Shown: one piece after another, positions 25,777-35,034 of the stretch
Layout of the letters: each line of letters begins with the position of its first letter
Numbering within the stretch: position 1 is the stretch's first letter
Assembly: GCF_900142175.1 (NCBI RefSeq)
Contig: NZ_FQZX01000001.1
Span: 2,046,001-2,110,000 of the forward strand
Origin: Maribacter aquivivus
GTDB taxonomy: Bacteria; Bacteroidota; Bacteroidia; Flavobacteriales; Flavobacteriaceae
Length of the DNA stretch: 64,000 nt
Direction of reading: 5' to 3'
Notes under the pieces: generated by a model
What the model saw: the letters and a program-made list of their open reading frames with translations, nothing else
The model's database searches: none
Told to the model about the DNA's origin: nothing
Program-made: the position numbers and the translations under genes

Positions 25777-26734
25777 TTACGCTCAAATCTTTCTTTGTAG
25801 TTGTATTCGCCATGATCCATGAATTCAATTCTTCCACATCATTTTTTTTGCACAGTTGTGTACCTTCTGTCATTGTAGCGGCTGTGCCACAGGCTACACC
25901 GAATTTTACCACTTCGGTAAAAGGTTTGCCTTGTGCCAGAGCATAGACCATACCTGCAACCATACTATCTCCTGCACCAATGGTACTTTTTTGATGCACT
26001 ATAGGGGCCGCAATATATTCCACTTCTTCATTGGTGACCATAATAGCACCTTGCGAGCCTAATGAGATTACCAATATCTCACAAGTATTATTTCTGATAA
26101 ATTCTTTGGCGACCTCTTCTACATCTAAAAAAGAAATACTCTTTACGCCGCAAAGCGTTGCCAGTTCCCCTAAATTGGGCTTTAATAAATAAGTGCCTGC
26201 TTGCGCACCATTTATAAGCGCTTCACCTGAGGTGTCAAGAATAAATTTTGCTTTTTCATTTTGGGCTATTTTTGAGACTTGGGCAAAATAATCTTTTGGC
26301 ATACCTGGGCAAAGACTACCGCTGGCGATCAAAAAATCACCAGGCGCAAGTATCGACTCTACTTGCCTTAATGAATTTTTCCATTCGTACTCGTTCACAA
26401 AAGGACCGGGCATGCCAAATCTAAACTGTTGGTTGTTCGTTGTATCTGTTACTGATAGATTTTCACGCAACCAACCTGCAATTGGTATTACCTGTTGTTC
26501 AATTTCTAAATCAACTAGTAATTCATGCATTTGGGTTCCTGTTGGTCCACCTGCCATATACATACAGAACGATGTACCTCCTAGTTCGTTTATAACACGA
26601 GAGATATTAATGCCACCACCACCAGCTTCAAAAATAGGTGCGGCACAGCGCAATTTACTATTCGGCTTTATACCTGCCACTGTAGTACTTTTATCAATGG
26701 CGGGATTGACGGTAAGGGTAATTATCTTTTTCAT
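25769..26734 (-). CDS. pfkB: PfkB-family 6-phosphofructokinase/1-phosphofructokinase
   Basis: 321 residues. Ribokinase-fold sugar kinase with TVNPAIDKST, the glycine-rich GGGGINISRVINELGG substrate lid, and the GAGDSMVAGMVYA signature carrying the catalytic base Asp. The family phosphorylates fructose-6-phosphate, fructose-1-phosphate or tagatose-6-phosphate; the E. coli PfkB-like features favour a glycolytic role. It is the first gene of a four-gene overlapping operon with a consensus box promoter. A second copy lies at 47382-48323. Confidence 0.87.
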   Translation of the reverse strand: MKKIITLTVNPAIDKSTTVAGIKPNSKLRCAAPIFEAGGGGINISRVINELGGTSFCMYMAGGPTGTQMHELLVDLEIEQQVIPIAGWLRENLSVTDTTNNQQFRFGMPGPFVNEYEWKNSLRQVESILAPGDFLIASGSLCPGMPKDYFAQVSKIAQNEKAKFILDTSGEALINGAQAGTYLLKPNLGELATLCGVKSISFLDVEEVAKEFIRNNTCEILVISLGSQGAIMVTNEEVEYIAAPIVHQKSTIGAGDSMVAGMVYALAQGKPFTEVVKFGVACGTAATMTEGTQLCKKNDVEELNSWIMANTTTKKDLSVNA

Positions 26735-26763
26735 ATTTAGTCCTTTTATTGCTATGATAGAAC

Positions 26764-26806
26764 CAAATGTAATAGTTAGATAAAATTTTGCAAATGACTA
26801 AAGTCA
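26764..26806. promoter_or_regulatory. Box promoter for the pfkB operon; box also near the 26852 protease gene
   Basis: The box TGACTAAAGTCA (26795-26806) lies 23 nt from a perfect TACATTTG (26764-26771) on the minus strand. Centre to pfkB start is 66.5 bp. Rightward the start codon is only 51.5 bp away and no -7 is visible at 23 nt, so rightward activation is doubtful. Confidence 0.82.
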
Positions 26807-26851
26807 TTGTTAAACAAATGCTTACGAAATAAATTCATTTAAATTTTTTGT

Positions 26852-27931
26852 ATGAAGGGGTTCTTGGAATTAGGTAAGATTTTAGGTATAAAAATTGAGA
26901 TACATTGGACGTTCGCCTTGTTGCTCATATGGATTGGATTGGTAGAGTTTGAAAATAGCGGCAACCTTGAAAAAGTTATTATAAGTCAAGGTTTAATTTT
27001 GGTCCTTATGGCTTGTGTAGTGCTCCATGAACTAGGTCATGCCTTTATGGCCAGAAAATTTAATATAAAAACAAATTCTATTATTTTATTACCTATAGGT
27101 GGTGTGGCAACCTTAGATGAAATACCAAAAAAACCTAAACAAGAGTTGTTAATTGCCTTAGCAGGACCAACTGTTAACATAATCATTACTCTCATATTGG
27201 CTCTGGTAATTCCTTTACGAAGCTACTTTAACTTTGATACTGTTCTAATTGATGAACAGCTTTATGAACCTACGTTTCAAAATTTATTGTTTTACCTATT
27301 CATTGCAAACCTAATGTTGGTAATCTTTAATTTAATACCTGCTTTTCCAATGGATGGCGGTCGCGTACTCAGAGCACTTTTATCTTTTAGATTAAGTCGT
27401 GTAGAAGCTACTAATATAGCTTCGGGTATTGCACAGGGGTTGGCCATTTTATTTTTTATTGTTGGGTTATTATTTAATCCGTTTTTAGTATTGATTGCTT
27501 TTTTTATTTTTTTCGGGGCCTACGGTGAAAATCAAATGGTAAAGCAGTATTCTATTTTAGAGGGGCATATTGCAAAAGAAGCTACGCTGACCAATATTAC
27601 TTTATTGAATTTAACTACAAAACTCGAAGAGGTCATAGAGCTGGTTTTAACTAGTTCTGAAAAGGATTTTGTGGTTTTCGATAATCAACAAGTAGAAGGT
27701 GTACTATATCAGAAAAAAATTATAGAAAATGCACAATCAAGATCTCTTTTAGTGGGCGATATTCTAGATAAGTCAGTTGGTTTTATTGACGCAGACACCC
27801 CAATTACGGAGGTTTTGGAACGTATGCAAAAAGAAAAGAATAATTTCTTTCCAGTTACCGAAAATGGTGAAATCATTGGTGCTATAGACAGGTCTAATAT
27901 TAGCGAGTTTATTCTTTTAAAAAGTACTTAA
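26852..27931 (+). CDS. Site-2 protease family M50 metallopeptidase with C-terminal CBS pair
   Basis: 359 residues. Membrane helices flank the zinc motif H59-E60-L-G-H63 and the third ligand motif NLIPAFPMDGG (NxxPxxPxDG). A cytosolic tail from about residue 240 holds two CBS motifs (EEVIELVLTSSEKDFVVFDN and TPITEVLERMQKEKNNFFPV), which usually bind adenine nucleotides. This is the SpoIVFB/Rip3-like subgroup, which cleaves membrane-embedded substrates in response to energy state. The first CBS is short. It is divergent from the pfkB operon. The substrate is unknown; membrane-bound regulators would be candidates. Confidence 0.9.
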   Translation: MKGFLELGKILGIKIEIHWTFALLLIWIGLVEFENSGNLEKVIISQGLILVLMACVVLHELGHAFMARKFNIKTNSIILLPIGGVATLDEIPKKPKQELLIALAGPTVNIIITLILALVIPLRSYFNFDTVLIDEQLYEPTFQNLLFYLFIANLMLVIFNLIPAFPMDGGRVLRALLSFRLSRVEATNIASGIAQGLAILFFIVGLLFNPFLVLIAFFIFFGAYGENQMVKQYSILEGHIAKEATLTNITLLNLTTKLEEVIELVLTSSEKDFVVFDNQQVEGVLYQKKIIENAQSRSLLVGDILDKSVGFIDADTPITEVLERMQKEKNNFFPVTENGEIIGAIDRSNISEFILLKST

Positions 27932-28131
27932 AATTAATAGATTACTTCAGATTATAGTTTTCGTCTTCTTTCTATTATTCAGATTTTGGGTTAGTGTAAT
28001 TCGAAAATTCCAATACTTATTGCATCTATTAATCGTGTTAAGAAACCTCTTCTAAAAGCATCTCTATGATAATTTTTACAACGGAATACTAGAATTTTCA
28101 ACCACACCATTTTTCTTGATTTTGGTATTAC

Positions 28132-28174
28132 TGACGTAGGTCATTTCGTTTTAAAATACTGTTTTTCAGCTTTG
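28132..28174 (+). promoter_or_regulatory. Box promoter for the sulfide-oxidation operon
   Basis: The box TGACGTAGGTCA (28132-28143) followed after 23 nt by CAGCTTTG (28167-28174), a -7 with the TTTG intact. Centre to start is 108.5 bp, implying a leader of about 68 nt. The rest of the gap back to 27932 shows no gene. Confidence 0.68.
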
Positions 28175-28245
28175 TATTCTAGAATTTTTTAGGGTTTACA
28201 AGTTTTTTAAACTCTATTTAATGTTAACTAAAACTACTATAAATC

Positions 28246-29667
28246 ATGAAAGTAGAACAAATTTATACAGGCTGTTTAGCGCAAGGTGCATATTATATAG
28301 AAAGTAACGGCGAAGCTGCAATTATAGACCCATTACGTGAAGTTGAGCCATATATAAAATTGGCAAAAGAGCGCAACGCAAAAATTAAATATGTTTTTGA
28401 AACTCACTTTCACGCAGATTTTGTTTCAGGTCATATTGATTTGGCAAAGAAAACAGGTGCAGATATCGTTTATGGCCCAACAAGTATGAAAACGACTTAT
28501 AATATTATTGTTGGTAAAGATGGGGAAGAATTTAAATTGGGTAATTCAAAAATTAGATTAATACATACTCCTGGTCATACTATGGAGAGTAGTTGTTATT
28601 TGTTAATTGATGAAAACGGCAAAGAAACATCTCTTTTTACCGGAGACACGTTGTTCATTGGTGATGTAGGTAGACCAGATTTAGCGCAAAAGGTCATAGC
28701 TGAGCTGACCCAAGAAAAATTGGCAGGGCACTTGTACAATTCATTGCGTACTAAAATTATGCCCTTACCAGATGATATAATCGTATATCCTGGCCATGGT
28801 GCCGGTAGTGCTTGTGGTAAAATGATGAGCAATGAAACTACTGATACTTTAGGTCATCAAAAAAAGACCAATTATGCGTTAAGAGAAGATATGAGTAAAG
28901 AAGATTTTATTGATGCCATTCTCACTGGTTTAACACCGCCCCCAGGTTATTTTCCTCAGAATGTGATGTTGAATATACAGGGGTACGAAAGTATTGATGA
29001 AGTTGTCAAAAAAGGGACTAAACCATTAAAAGTCGATGAATTTGAATCATTATTAAAAGAAGAATCAGCAATTGTTATAGATACTAGAGAAGCTCAGGTT
29101 TTTGCCAAAGAATATATTCCAGATTCTTACAATATAGGTATTGACGGAAGTTTTGCCAACTGGGTAGGAACAACTATTGTAGATGTTAAAAAGCCAATAT
29201 TGATAGTTGCCGAAAAGGGTAGGGAAGAAGAGGTGGTTACTCGCTTGGCTCGAATAGGTTTTGATAACACCTTAGGATATTTAAAAGGCGGTATTAATGC
29301 TTGGAAAAAAGCCGATAAAAAAATAGAGACCATACCAACTATAGAGGTGAAAGCACTTGCACATAAAATGATAGATGCCGATTTAAATATATTAGATGTA
29401 CGTAGAGCAAGTGAATACAATAGTGAACATATTGAGGGAGCCATTAATGCTCCACTTGACTATTTAAATGATAGTATGACCAAAATAAATAAGAACAAAA
29501 CATACTATGTTCATTGTCGAAGCGGATATCGTTCAATGGTTTTTGTGTCAATTCTAAAATCATTGGGCTATACCAATTTAATAGATGTTAAAGGCGGCCT
29601 AAAAGCAATAAAGGAGTTGGGGAAATTTAAACTATCCGATTATCATGAACCAACTACCATGCTTTAA
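28246..29667 (+). CDS. CstB-like persulfide dioxygenase: MBL fold, pseudo-rhodanese, rhodanese
   Basis: 473 residues. The metallo-beta-lactamase part (1-about 250) has THFHADFVSGH, the ETHE1-type iron site. Domain 2 (about 265-355) is a rhodanese fold, but the active loop reads AEKGREEE with no Cys, so it is a pseudo-rhodanese. Domain 3 (about 365-460) has an active loop HCRSGYR with the persulfide-forming Cys. The order MBL/pseudo-rhodanese/rhodanese matches Staphylococcus CstB, which oxidises persulfide to thiosulfate. With the next gene it forms a sulfide detoxification pair. Confidence 0.9.
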   Translation: MKVEQIYTGCLAQGAYYIESNGEAAIIDPLREVEPYIKLAKERNAKIKYVFETHFHADFVSGHIDLAKKTGADIVYGPTSMKTTYNIIVGKDGEEFKLGNSKIRLIHTPGHTMESSCYLLIDENGKETSLFTGDTLFIGDVGRPDLAQKVIAELTQEKLAGHLYNSLRTKIMPLPDDIIVYPGHGAGSACGKMMSNETTDTLGHQKKTNYALREDMSKEDFIDAILTGLTPPPGYFPQNVMLNIQGYESIDEVVKKGTKPLKVDEFESLLKEESAIVIDTREAQVFAKEYIPDSYNIGIDGSFANWVGTTIVDVKKPILIVAEKGREEEVVTRLARIGFDNTLGYLKGGINAWKKADKKIETIPTIEVKALAHKMIDADLNILDVRRASEYNSEHIEGAINAPLDYLNDSMTKINKNKTYYVHCRSGYRSMVFVSILKSLGYTNLIDVKGGLKAIKELGKFKLSDYHEPTTML

Positions 29668-29682
29668 TTAAAATCAAACAAA

Positions 29683-30930
29683 ATGAAATCAAGGTATCAA
29701 ATATTGATTATAGGGGGAGGTACGGCAGGTTTAATGACCGCAAGCAGTTTATTACGTAAAAACCCTAAGTTGCAGGTAGGTATTATAGAACCATCTGAAG
29801 ATCATTGGTACCAACCCGCCTGGACTTTGGTTGGTGCAGGCACTTATGATTATAATAATACTAAAAGACCAATGGCAAAAGTTATTCCGACCAATGCAGA
29901 TTGGATTAAAGACAGTGTCAACTCTATTGATCCAGAGAACAATAGTCTTGGTTTAAAATCTAACCGAAAATTGGTTTATGAATATTTAATTGTTGCACCC
30001 GGTCTTAAACTAGATACCAGTTTAGTAGAAGGTTTATCAGAGGCTATTGATAAAGGGGTAGTATGTAGTAACTATACCAACCCGAACCATACGTGGCAAG
30101 TTATTAAAAATTTTAAAGGTGGTACAGCATTGTTTACACAACCACCTAAGCCCTACAAATGTGGTGGCGCACCACAAAAGATTATGTACTTGGCCGATGA
30201 CCATTTTAAAAAAATGGGTGTTAAGAAAAAGACTAAAGTTGTTTTTGCAACCTCCGGCGATGCTATATTTTCGGTTCCTGAAATAGCCAAAACTTTAATG
30301 AAAGTAATAGATGAAAAAGGTATACATATTAAATTTTCTTACGAATTAAAAAAAATAGAAAGTAAGAAACAAATAGCTTGGTTTTTGGTAAGTCCGCAAT
30401 CTAAAGAGCATAATCCGATAACGCTAGATATTTTAAAAGAGAATGGTTTAGTAGGTATAAAATACAACATGTTACACCTTGTACCACCAAATACGGCTCC
30501 AGATTTTATAATAAATTCACCACTTGCAGATTCTTCTGGATGGATGGATGTTAATCAATATTCCTTACAGCATACTAAGTATAAGAATATTTTTGGTTTA
30601 GGCGATGTAACCAATGTGCCTACATCTAAAACCGGTGCAGCAATACGCAAACAGGCCCCGGTCGTGGTACAAAATATGTTGTCGTTGATAGGTAATGGCA
30701 AACTAAGCTCTAAAAAATATGATGGGTATTCTTCATGCCCCTTTGTTACAGGTTATGGCAAAATGGTATTGGCTGAATTTGATTATACCAAGAAATTTAC
30801 ACCAGACCCTAAGCTAAAACGAATGCTCATTAAAGATTCTTCAAAAGAACATTGGCGACTTTGGATTCTTAAAAAATATATACTTCCATATCTATATTGG
30901 CACAAAATGCTTAAAGGAAAAGAGGTATAG
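29683..30930 (+). CDS. sqr: Sulfide:quinone oxidoreductase-like FAD enzyme
   Basis: 415 residues. An N-terminal FAD Rossmann loop (IIGGGTAGLMTASSLL), then PPKPYKCGGAPQKIM, where the Cys-Gly-Gly-Ala-Pro block is typical of the SQRDL/type II-like SQRs. A second redox Cys occurs in YSSCPFVTGYGKM, with GLGDVTNVPTSKTGAA for FAD ribityl contact. The enzyme oxidises sulfide to persulfide at the membrane, feeding electrons to quinone; the persulfide would pass to the CstB-like neighbour. The gene starts 15 bp after it. Confidence 0.9.
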   Translation: MKSRYQILIIGGGTAGLMTASSLLRKNPKLQVGIIEPSEDHWYQPAWTLVGAGTYDYNNTKRPMAKVIPTNADWIKDSVNSIDPENNSLGLKSNRKLVYEYLIVAPGLKLDTSLVEGLSEAIDKGVVCSNYTNPNHTWQVIKNFKGGTALFTQPPKPYKCGGAPQKIMYLADDHFKKMGVKKKTKVVFATSGDAIFSVPEIAKTLMKVIDEKGIHIKFSYELKKIESKKQIAWFLVSPQSKEHNPITLDILKENGLVGIKYNMLHLVPPNTAPDFIINSPLADSSGWMDVNQYSLQHTKYKNIFGLGDVTNVPTSKTGAAIRKQAPVVVQNMLSLIGNGKLSSKKYDGYSSCPFVTGYGKMVLAEFDYTKKFTPDPKLKRMLIKDSSKEHWRLWILKKYILPYLYWHKMLKGKEV

Positions 30931-31043
30931 CTATGTTGTTTCTAAACTCAAATATAAATTTTTAAGGTACGGCTACACAGTTTTATCAAGCAAATTATAA
31001 ACTGTAAAACACAGTCATATTTTTCTATTTAACTGGTCTATAA

Positions 31044-31086
31044 TGACTTGAGTCATTTCGATGTTTTGTTAGATAAAATACATTTG
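31044..31086 (+). promoter_or_regulatory. Box promoter for the DUF6799/barrel operon
   Basis: The box TGACTTGAGTCA (31044-31055), a perfect dyad extended to AATGACTTGAGTCATT, then 23 nt, then a perfect TACATTTG (31079-31086). Centre to start is 69.5 bp. One of the best matches in the window. Confidence 0.85.
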
Positions 31087-31118
31087 TTAAAGGAATTTAA
31101 TTTATTAAAGCTATAACA

Positions 31119-31787
31119 ATGAAAAATTTATCCTTATTACTATTATTTACAATGTTGGGAACAAGTATAACTATTGCCCAAGATCAAATACAAGATCGTG
31201 ATCAAGACCGGCTCATGATGGTAGATGGCGATGTACTTCAAATTCGCGATCGTGATCAAATTCGTTTGCAAGAACCTATCATTTTAAATGATGGTACAGT
31301 GGTCAACTCAGACGGTTCGTATGTTACTAAAGACCGCAAGAGATTAGTTTTAAAAGATGGTGAATGCTTAGATAATGATGGTATCAAGTATAGAAATGAA
31401 TACCAATATAGATATAAAGTTAAGCGAGAAAATACGGGGTTAAATCAAGATCAAATTAACGAGCGTAATCAAAATAGATATCAAATAATGAAGATTGATG
31501 GTGAAACCTATCAAATTAGAAACAGGGAGCAAAATCGAATTCAAAATCAAGTAAATCTTGGTGACGGTATCATAGTAAACCCAGATGGATCTTATCAAAA
31601 TGAAAAGCGGGAACAATTACGTCTAAAAGAAGGGGAATGTTTGAATATGAACGGTGCCATGTTTAAAAATCTTTATCAACATCGTAAAATGACGGTTCAA
31701 AAAAATAAGATGATTAACAGAAATACAATTAAATCTGGCGTAAAGAAGCCTAATACCAAAAAGAAGGGTAAAAAATCGGGTCAATAA
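31119..31787 (+). CDS. Secreted protein with two DUF6799-like repeats
   Basis: 222 residues, signal peptide ending ITIAQ. Two about 65-residue repeats start MVDGDVLQIRDRDQIRLQEP and MKIDGETYQIRNREQNRIQN. Each continues with 'l.dG..vn.DGSY....r..l.LK.GEClD.dG'. The repeats alternate short beta strands and turns and are rich in Gln, Arg and Asp. This resembles the DUF6799 domain of Bacteroidota. The C-terminus is very basic (KSGVKKPNTKKKGKKSGQ). Periplasmic or surface location is likely, role unknown. Co-transcribed with the barrel gene. Confidence 0.75.
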   Translation: MKNLSLLLLFTMLGTSITIAQDQIQDRDQDRLMMVDGDVLQIRDRDQIRLQEPIILNDGTVVNSDGSYVTKDRKRLVLKDGECLDNDGIKYRNEYQYRYKVKRENTGLNQDQINERNQNRYQIMKIDGETYQIRNREQNRIQNQVNLGDGIIVNPDGSYQNEKREQLRLKEGECLNMNGAMFKNLYQHRKMTVQKNKMINRNTIKSGVKKPNTKKKGKKSGQ

Positions 31788-31818
31788 TGACATTTTAATA
31801 CACCAATACTAATTTATC

Positions 31819-32721
31819 ATGAATGTTAAAATTCTCTCTTTTTTGTTGTTTTATGGTTTGCCCATAATTTTAATAGCTCAGAATAATAGAGATTTAGCTA
31901 AAGAAATTTCTAACGATATTGAATCTTATTTTTTAATGGATATTAGCTATATTAATGATGCTGTATTTATGGGAAGGAGAGATTCAATAGCGGCACCGTA
32001 TATATATCCTTCTATAGGTTATTATAATGCATCGGGCTTATTTGTTGATATTTCAGCATCATATTTAGTTGGGTCAGAAGATAATAGAATTGACCTATTT
32101 ATGCCCAGTTTAGGATATGATTTTAGCGACCTTCATTTAAGTGGAAGAATTTCTGGTACCGCGTATTTTTTTAATAAAGAAAGTTATAATGTAAAATCTG
32201 CAGTGCTTGCCGACGTTTCGGGCTTTTTGAGTTATAATCTGAAAATACTTGAAGCAACTCTTATGACCAATATCTTTTTCAATGATGGCGGCACGTCTGA
32301 TTTTTTTGTTGGGTTAATGGTCAACCGTATATTTTACACCAATGATCGTAATTTTTTAGTAAATCCTACAATAAGCCTTTATGCGGGATCTCAAAACTTT
32401 TATGAGGTGTATTATAAAACAAGTAGGTTGGGTAATCGTAGAGGCTCTGGTCAAGGTTTGGGAGCTACAAATTTAAATTCTGCAACTACGGTTGAAATCT
32501 CAGAAGCGACTAAATTCAATATTTTAAATTTAGAACTTAGCTTTCCATTACAATATTATCATAAGCAATTCATTTTTTCATTGAATCCAATTTTAGCAAT
32601 ACCTCAAAGTAGTGCAACTATTACAACCGAAAATTCAGTTATTTCTGAAGATTTAGAAAGCACATTCTATTTTACTGCGGGTATTAGTTATTGGCTTGAT
32701 ATGGCTAAAAGAAAGTCTTAA
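31819..32721 (+). CDS. Outer-membrane beta-barrel protein of unknown function
   Basis: 300 residues, signal peptide ending ILIAQ. Alternating amphipathic strands with aromatic girdles (IYPSIGYYNASGLFVDISAS, then YYHKQFIFSLNPILAIP) and a C-terminal strand ending in an aromatic-rich segment (STFYFTAGISYWLDMAKRKS) suggest a small barrel. I do not recognise the family. It starts 31 bp after the DUF6799-like gene, so the two probably act together in the envelope. Confidence 0.68.
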   Translation: MNVKILSFLLFYGLPIILIAQNNRDLAKEISNDIESYFLMDISYINDAVFMGRRDSIAAPYIYPSIGYYNASGLFVDISASYLVGSEDNRIDLFMPSLGYDFSDLHLSGRISGTAYFFNKESYNVKSAVLADVSGFLSYNLKILEATLMTNIFFNDGGTSDFFVGLMVNRIFYTNDRNFLVNPTISLYAGSQNFYEVYYKTSRLGNRRGSGQGLGATNLNSATTVEISEATKFNILNLELSFPLQYYHKQFIFSLNPILAIPQSSATITTENSVISEDLESTFYFTAGISYWLDMAKRKS

Positions 32722-32884
32722 AACCTTTTTTATAGAAATTTCTCAGCATGAAATTGAGTACGGCTTGATTCAGATAAGATTGTAAAATATTATTTTTGAA
32801 ATTTGGATTTTTAAGTTTCAAACTAGTAATAGAATTCTTTACTTAATATTCATTCTCGTCAATAAAAAAAGATGGTACGTACTA

Positions 32885-34102
32885 TCACTTTTTATATAAT
32901 TCGATAAGGGTTATTTCGGGTCTCATACCCAACCTACCAGGAAAACCCATCCATCCCAAGCCACGAGTTACATATAGATATTGATTATTTTCTTTGTACA
33001 AACCTGCCCAATGTTTGTATTTATACTTTATAGGGCTCCATTTTTTTGTTCTAAAGTTGATTCCTGCTTGCATACCATGTGTATGTCCTGATAGTGTTAA
33101 GGTAATATTGGTATGGTGGGCAACTTCTTCTGACCAATGGGTAGGGTCATGAGACAGTAGTATATTGAAGTTAGCACCATCTACGTTTTTCATTGCTTTT
33201 TGCAAATCACCATATTTTTTAAATTCTGGATTGCCCCAGTTTTCAACACCAATAATAGACAAAGATGTATTAGCTTTTTCTATTAATTTTGCTTCGTTTC
33301 GTAAAAGTGAAAAGTCTGTTTTTATGTAAAATTCTTGTATTTCATTAAAATTTATTCGCTTTTCTTCTGGCGTCGCCCATTGACTATAATCACCATAATC
33401 GTGATTTCCTAGCACTGCAAATTTTCCATATTTGGCTTTTAATTTTTTTAATACCGTGTGCCACCCTCTAAGTTCCCAAGAAAAATTATTTACTAAATCT
33501 CCTGTAAAGACAATTAAATCAGGATTGAGTTCATTTATCTTTTTAACGGCACGTTCTAAAATATGATACTTGTAATTAAAACTACCTAAATGAAGGTCAG
33601 ATATGTGAACGATACGTATACCGTTAAACTGCTGAGGTAAGGTTTCTAATTTTAAACTGATATGATGAACCTTAAAACGATAAACAGCACTAAAAATGGC
33701 ATAAAGAATTATGAAGAATGGTAAAAACCCTGAAAGAAGACCTATAACAGGTATAACAATTAATGACGCTTCTTGTGAAAACATAAAATTAGAAAAGTAG
33801 AGTAGACTAATTACAATTACGAAAATAAGTTTGGGGATAAATGAAGATACGGTTAAACCATATAATTTTGATATAATCAATTGTTGACGCTCTGGTGCAA
33901 CTAAATCTAGTTTTATTTTAAGAAGTAGAATAGAGGTAATTAAACCAATGGTGAAAACCCAGAAAAGAATATATATTAAGTTTTTTAAAATTTCAGATTC
34001 AATTGGTCTTGTTATTGAAAGTAACCAGTAAAAAGCGAAAATATCAATACCTAATATCACTAAACATAAAAGAACAATAGAAAACAAAGAATAGGATCGC
34101 AT
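32885..34102 (-). CDS. Membrane-anchored calcineurin-like metallophosphoesterase
   Basis: 405 residues. Four N-terminal membrane helices (to about residue 145) precede a phosphoesterase domain with all metal motifs: VHISDLHLGSF (D-x-H), FTGDLVNN (GD), LGNHDYGD (GNHD), a late HDPTHW and SGHTHGMQAG (GHTH). This layout is common in Bacteroidota YkuE/YaeI-like proteins, in which the soluble domain may act on lipid-linked substrates. Its start is 1 bp after the stop of the CDP-alcohol transferase, so a phospholipid-related role is plausible but inferred. Confidence 0.88.
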   Translation of the reverse strand: MRSYSLFSIVLLCLVILGIDIFAFYWLLSITRPIESEILKNLIYILFWVFTIGLITSILLLKIKLDLVAPERQQLIISKLYGLTVSSFIPKLIFVIVISLLYFSNFMFSQEASLIVIPVIGLLSGFLPFFIILYAIFSAVYRFKVHHISLKLETLPQQFNGIRIVHISDLHLGSFNYKYHILERAVKKINELNPDLIVFTGDLVNNFSWELRGWHTVLKKLKAKYGKFAVLGNHDYGDYSQWATPEEKRINFNEIQEFYIKTDFSLLRNEAKLIEKANTSLSIIGVENWGNPEFKKYGDLQKAMKNVDGANFNILLSHDPTHWSEEVAHHTNITLTLSGHTHGMQAGINFRTKKWSPIKYKYKHWAGLYKENNQYLYVTRGLGWMGFPGRLGMRPEITLIELYKK

Positions 34103-34103
34103 A

Positions 34104-34703
34104 TTATGATTTATTATTTATGTCTTTTGATCTTCTTTCATCGTTTAAAGCATAAAGAAAACTTTTTACATCTGCCACCCAAGTATCGTACATAAAAATG
34201 AGGGTAATTTCTTCAATGGTTTCCAAAAGTCCGATAACGATCATACAATAGAACAACCAGTAAACAGGACCAAAGAATAAAAACCAAATAATAAATACTG
34301 CCTGAACAACAGCAGATATTTTCGCTAAATAAGTGTGAAACGCGGTCGCCTTACCATATTTTACGAATGCAATAGCCATTTGAAGTAAATAAGGTATAAA
34401 AGCTATTGATATCAAAACTAAATTCTCTTTAATGAAGTTAACTTCAAAGACTAACAGACCAATTAGACCCATAATAAAGGTTAATTGATCTCCTATCGAA
34501 TCTAATTGCGAACCTCTCTCGCTCGTAATTTTTAGTTTTCTGGCTAAATACCCATCAATAGCATCTGTACTATAACTTATTAGAAGAAACCATGTAAACA
34601 GTTTTCTCTCATTAAACCATAAAAGAAGTATTAAGATAGGTATTGCAGCTACCCTATAAAATGAAAACCAATCTGCAATATTAAAATTTTTAAATTTCCA
34701 CAT
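34104..34703 (-). CDS. CDP-alcohol phosphatidyltransferase
   Basis: 199 residues, about five to six membrane helices. The family motif D-x2-DG-x2-AR-x8-G-x3-D-x3-D is complete (from SYSTDAIDGYLARKLKITSE through RGSQLDSIGD). Such enzymes transfer a phosphatidyl group from CDP-diacylglycerol to a small alcohol such as glycerol phosphate. Substrate not determined. First gene of a two-gene operon with the metallophosphoesterase. Confidence 0.88.
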   Translation of the reverse strand: MWKFKNFNIADWFSFYRVAAIPILILLLWFNERKLFTWFLLISYSTDAIDGYLARKLKITSERGSQLDSIGDQLTFIMGLIGLLVFEVNFIKENLVLISIAFIPYLLQMAIAFVKYGKATAFHTYLAKISAVVQAVFIIWFLFFGPVYWLFYCMIVIGLLETIEEITLIFMYDTWVADVKSFLYALNDERRSKDINNKS

Positions 34704-34765
34704 AGGTGTTTCTAAACAATTAGTTTCTTGCTATTTATGATATTTTAAACAGGTATTTGTTGTCC

Positions 34766-34808
34766 TAAAGCTATAGAAATTAAAGGGTTGTGTAAATGAT
34801 ATTTATCA
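34766..34808 (-). promoter_or_regulatory. Box promoter for the CDP-alcohol transferase/phosphoesterase operon
   Basis: The box TGATATTTATCA (34797-34808) lies 23 nt from TAGCTTTA (34766-34773). Centre to start is 99.5 bp, giving a leader of about 60 nt. Confidence 0.68.
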
Positions 34809-34954
34809 TAGAGGTAATTGTTGTAAGCTATAATGAACTTTAAGATTTTCTAACTTATATAGTAAGGTTTAATGTAAAGAAAATGTGTGCTATAAATTAT
34901 CTTCTACTAATTATGAGATAGGTTTAAAAAGTAATTGTAAAAAAATATACTGAC

Positions 34955-34997
34955 TGACCTACATCATTTTGAACGCTTAAAGTTGAGTGTATTTTTG
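34955..34997 (+). promoter_or_regulatory. Box promoter for hsp20
   Basis: The box TGACCTACATCA (34955-34966), 23 nt, then a perfect TATTTTTG (34990-34997). Centre to start is 74.5 bp. The 34704-35034 gap otherwise holds only the opposing promoter. Confidence 0.84.
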
Positions 34998-35034
34998 GTA
35001 TATAATTTAATGTATAACCTTAAAACAAATTAAT

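Noticed and set aside
26807..26851. Box-driven promoter for the M50 protease gene
   Set aside because: The start codon is only 51.5 bp from the dyad and no TAnnTTTG lies at 23 nt. The only TTTG nearby abuts the ATG. Left open, not claimed.
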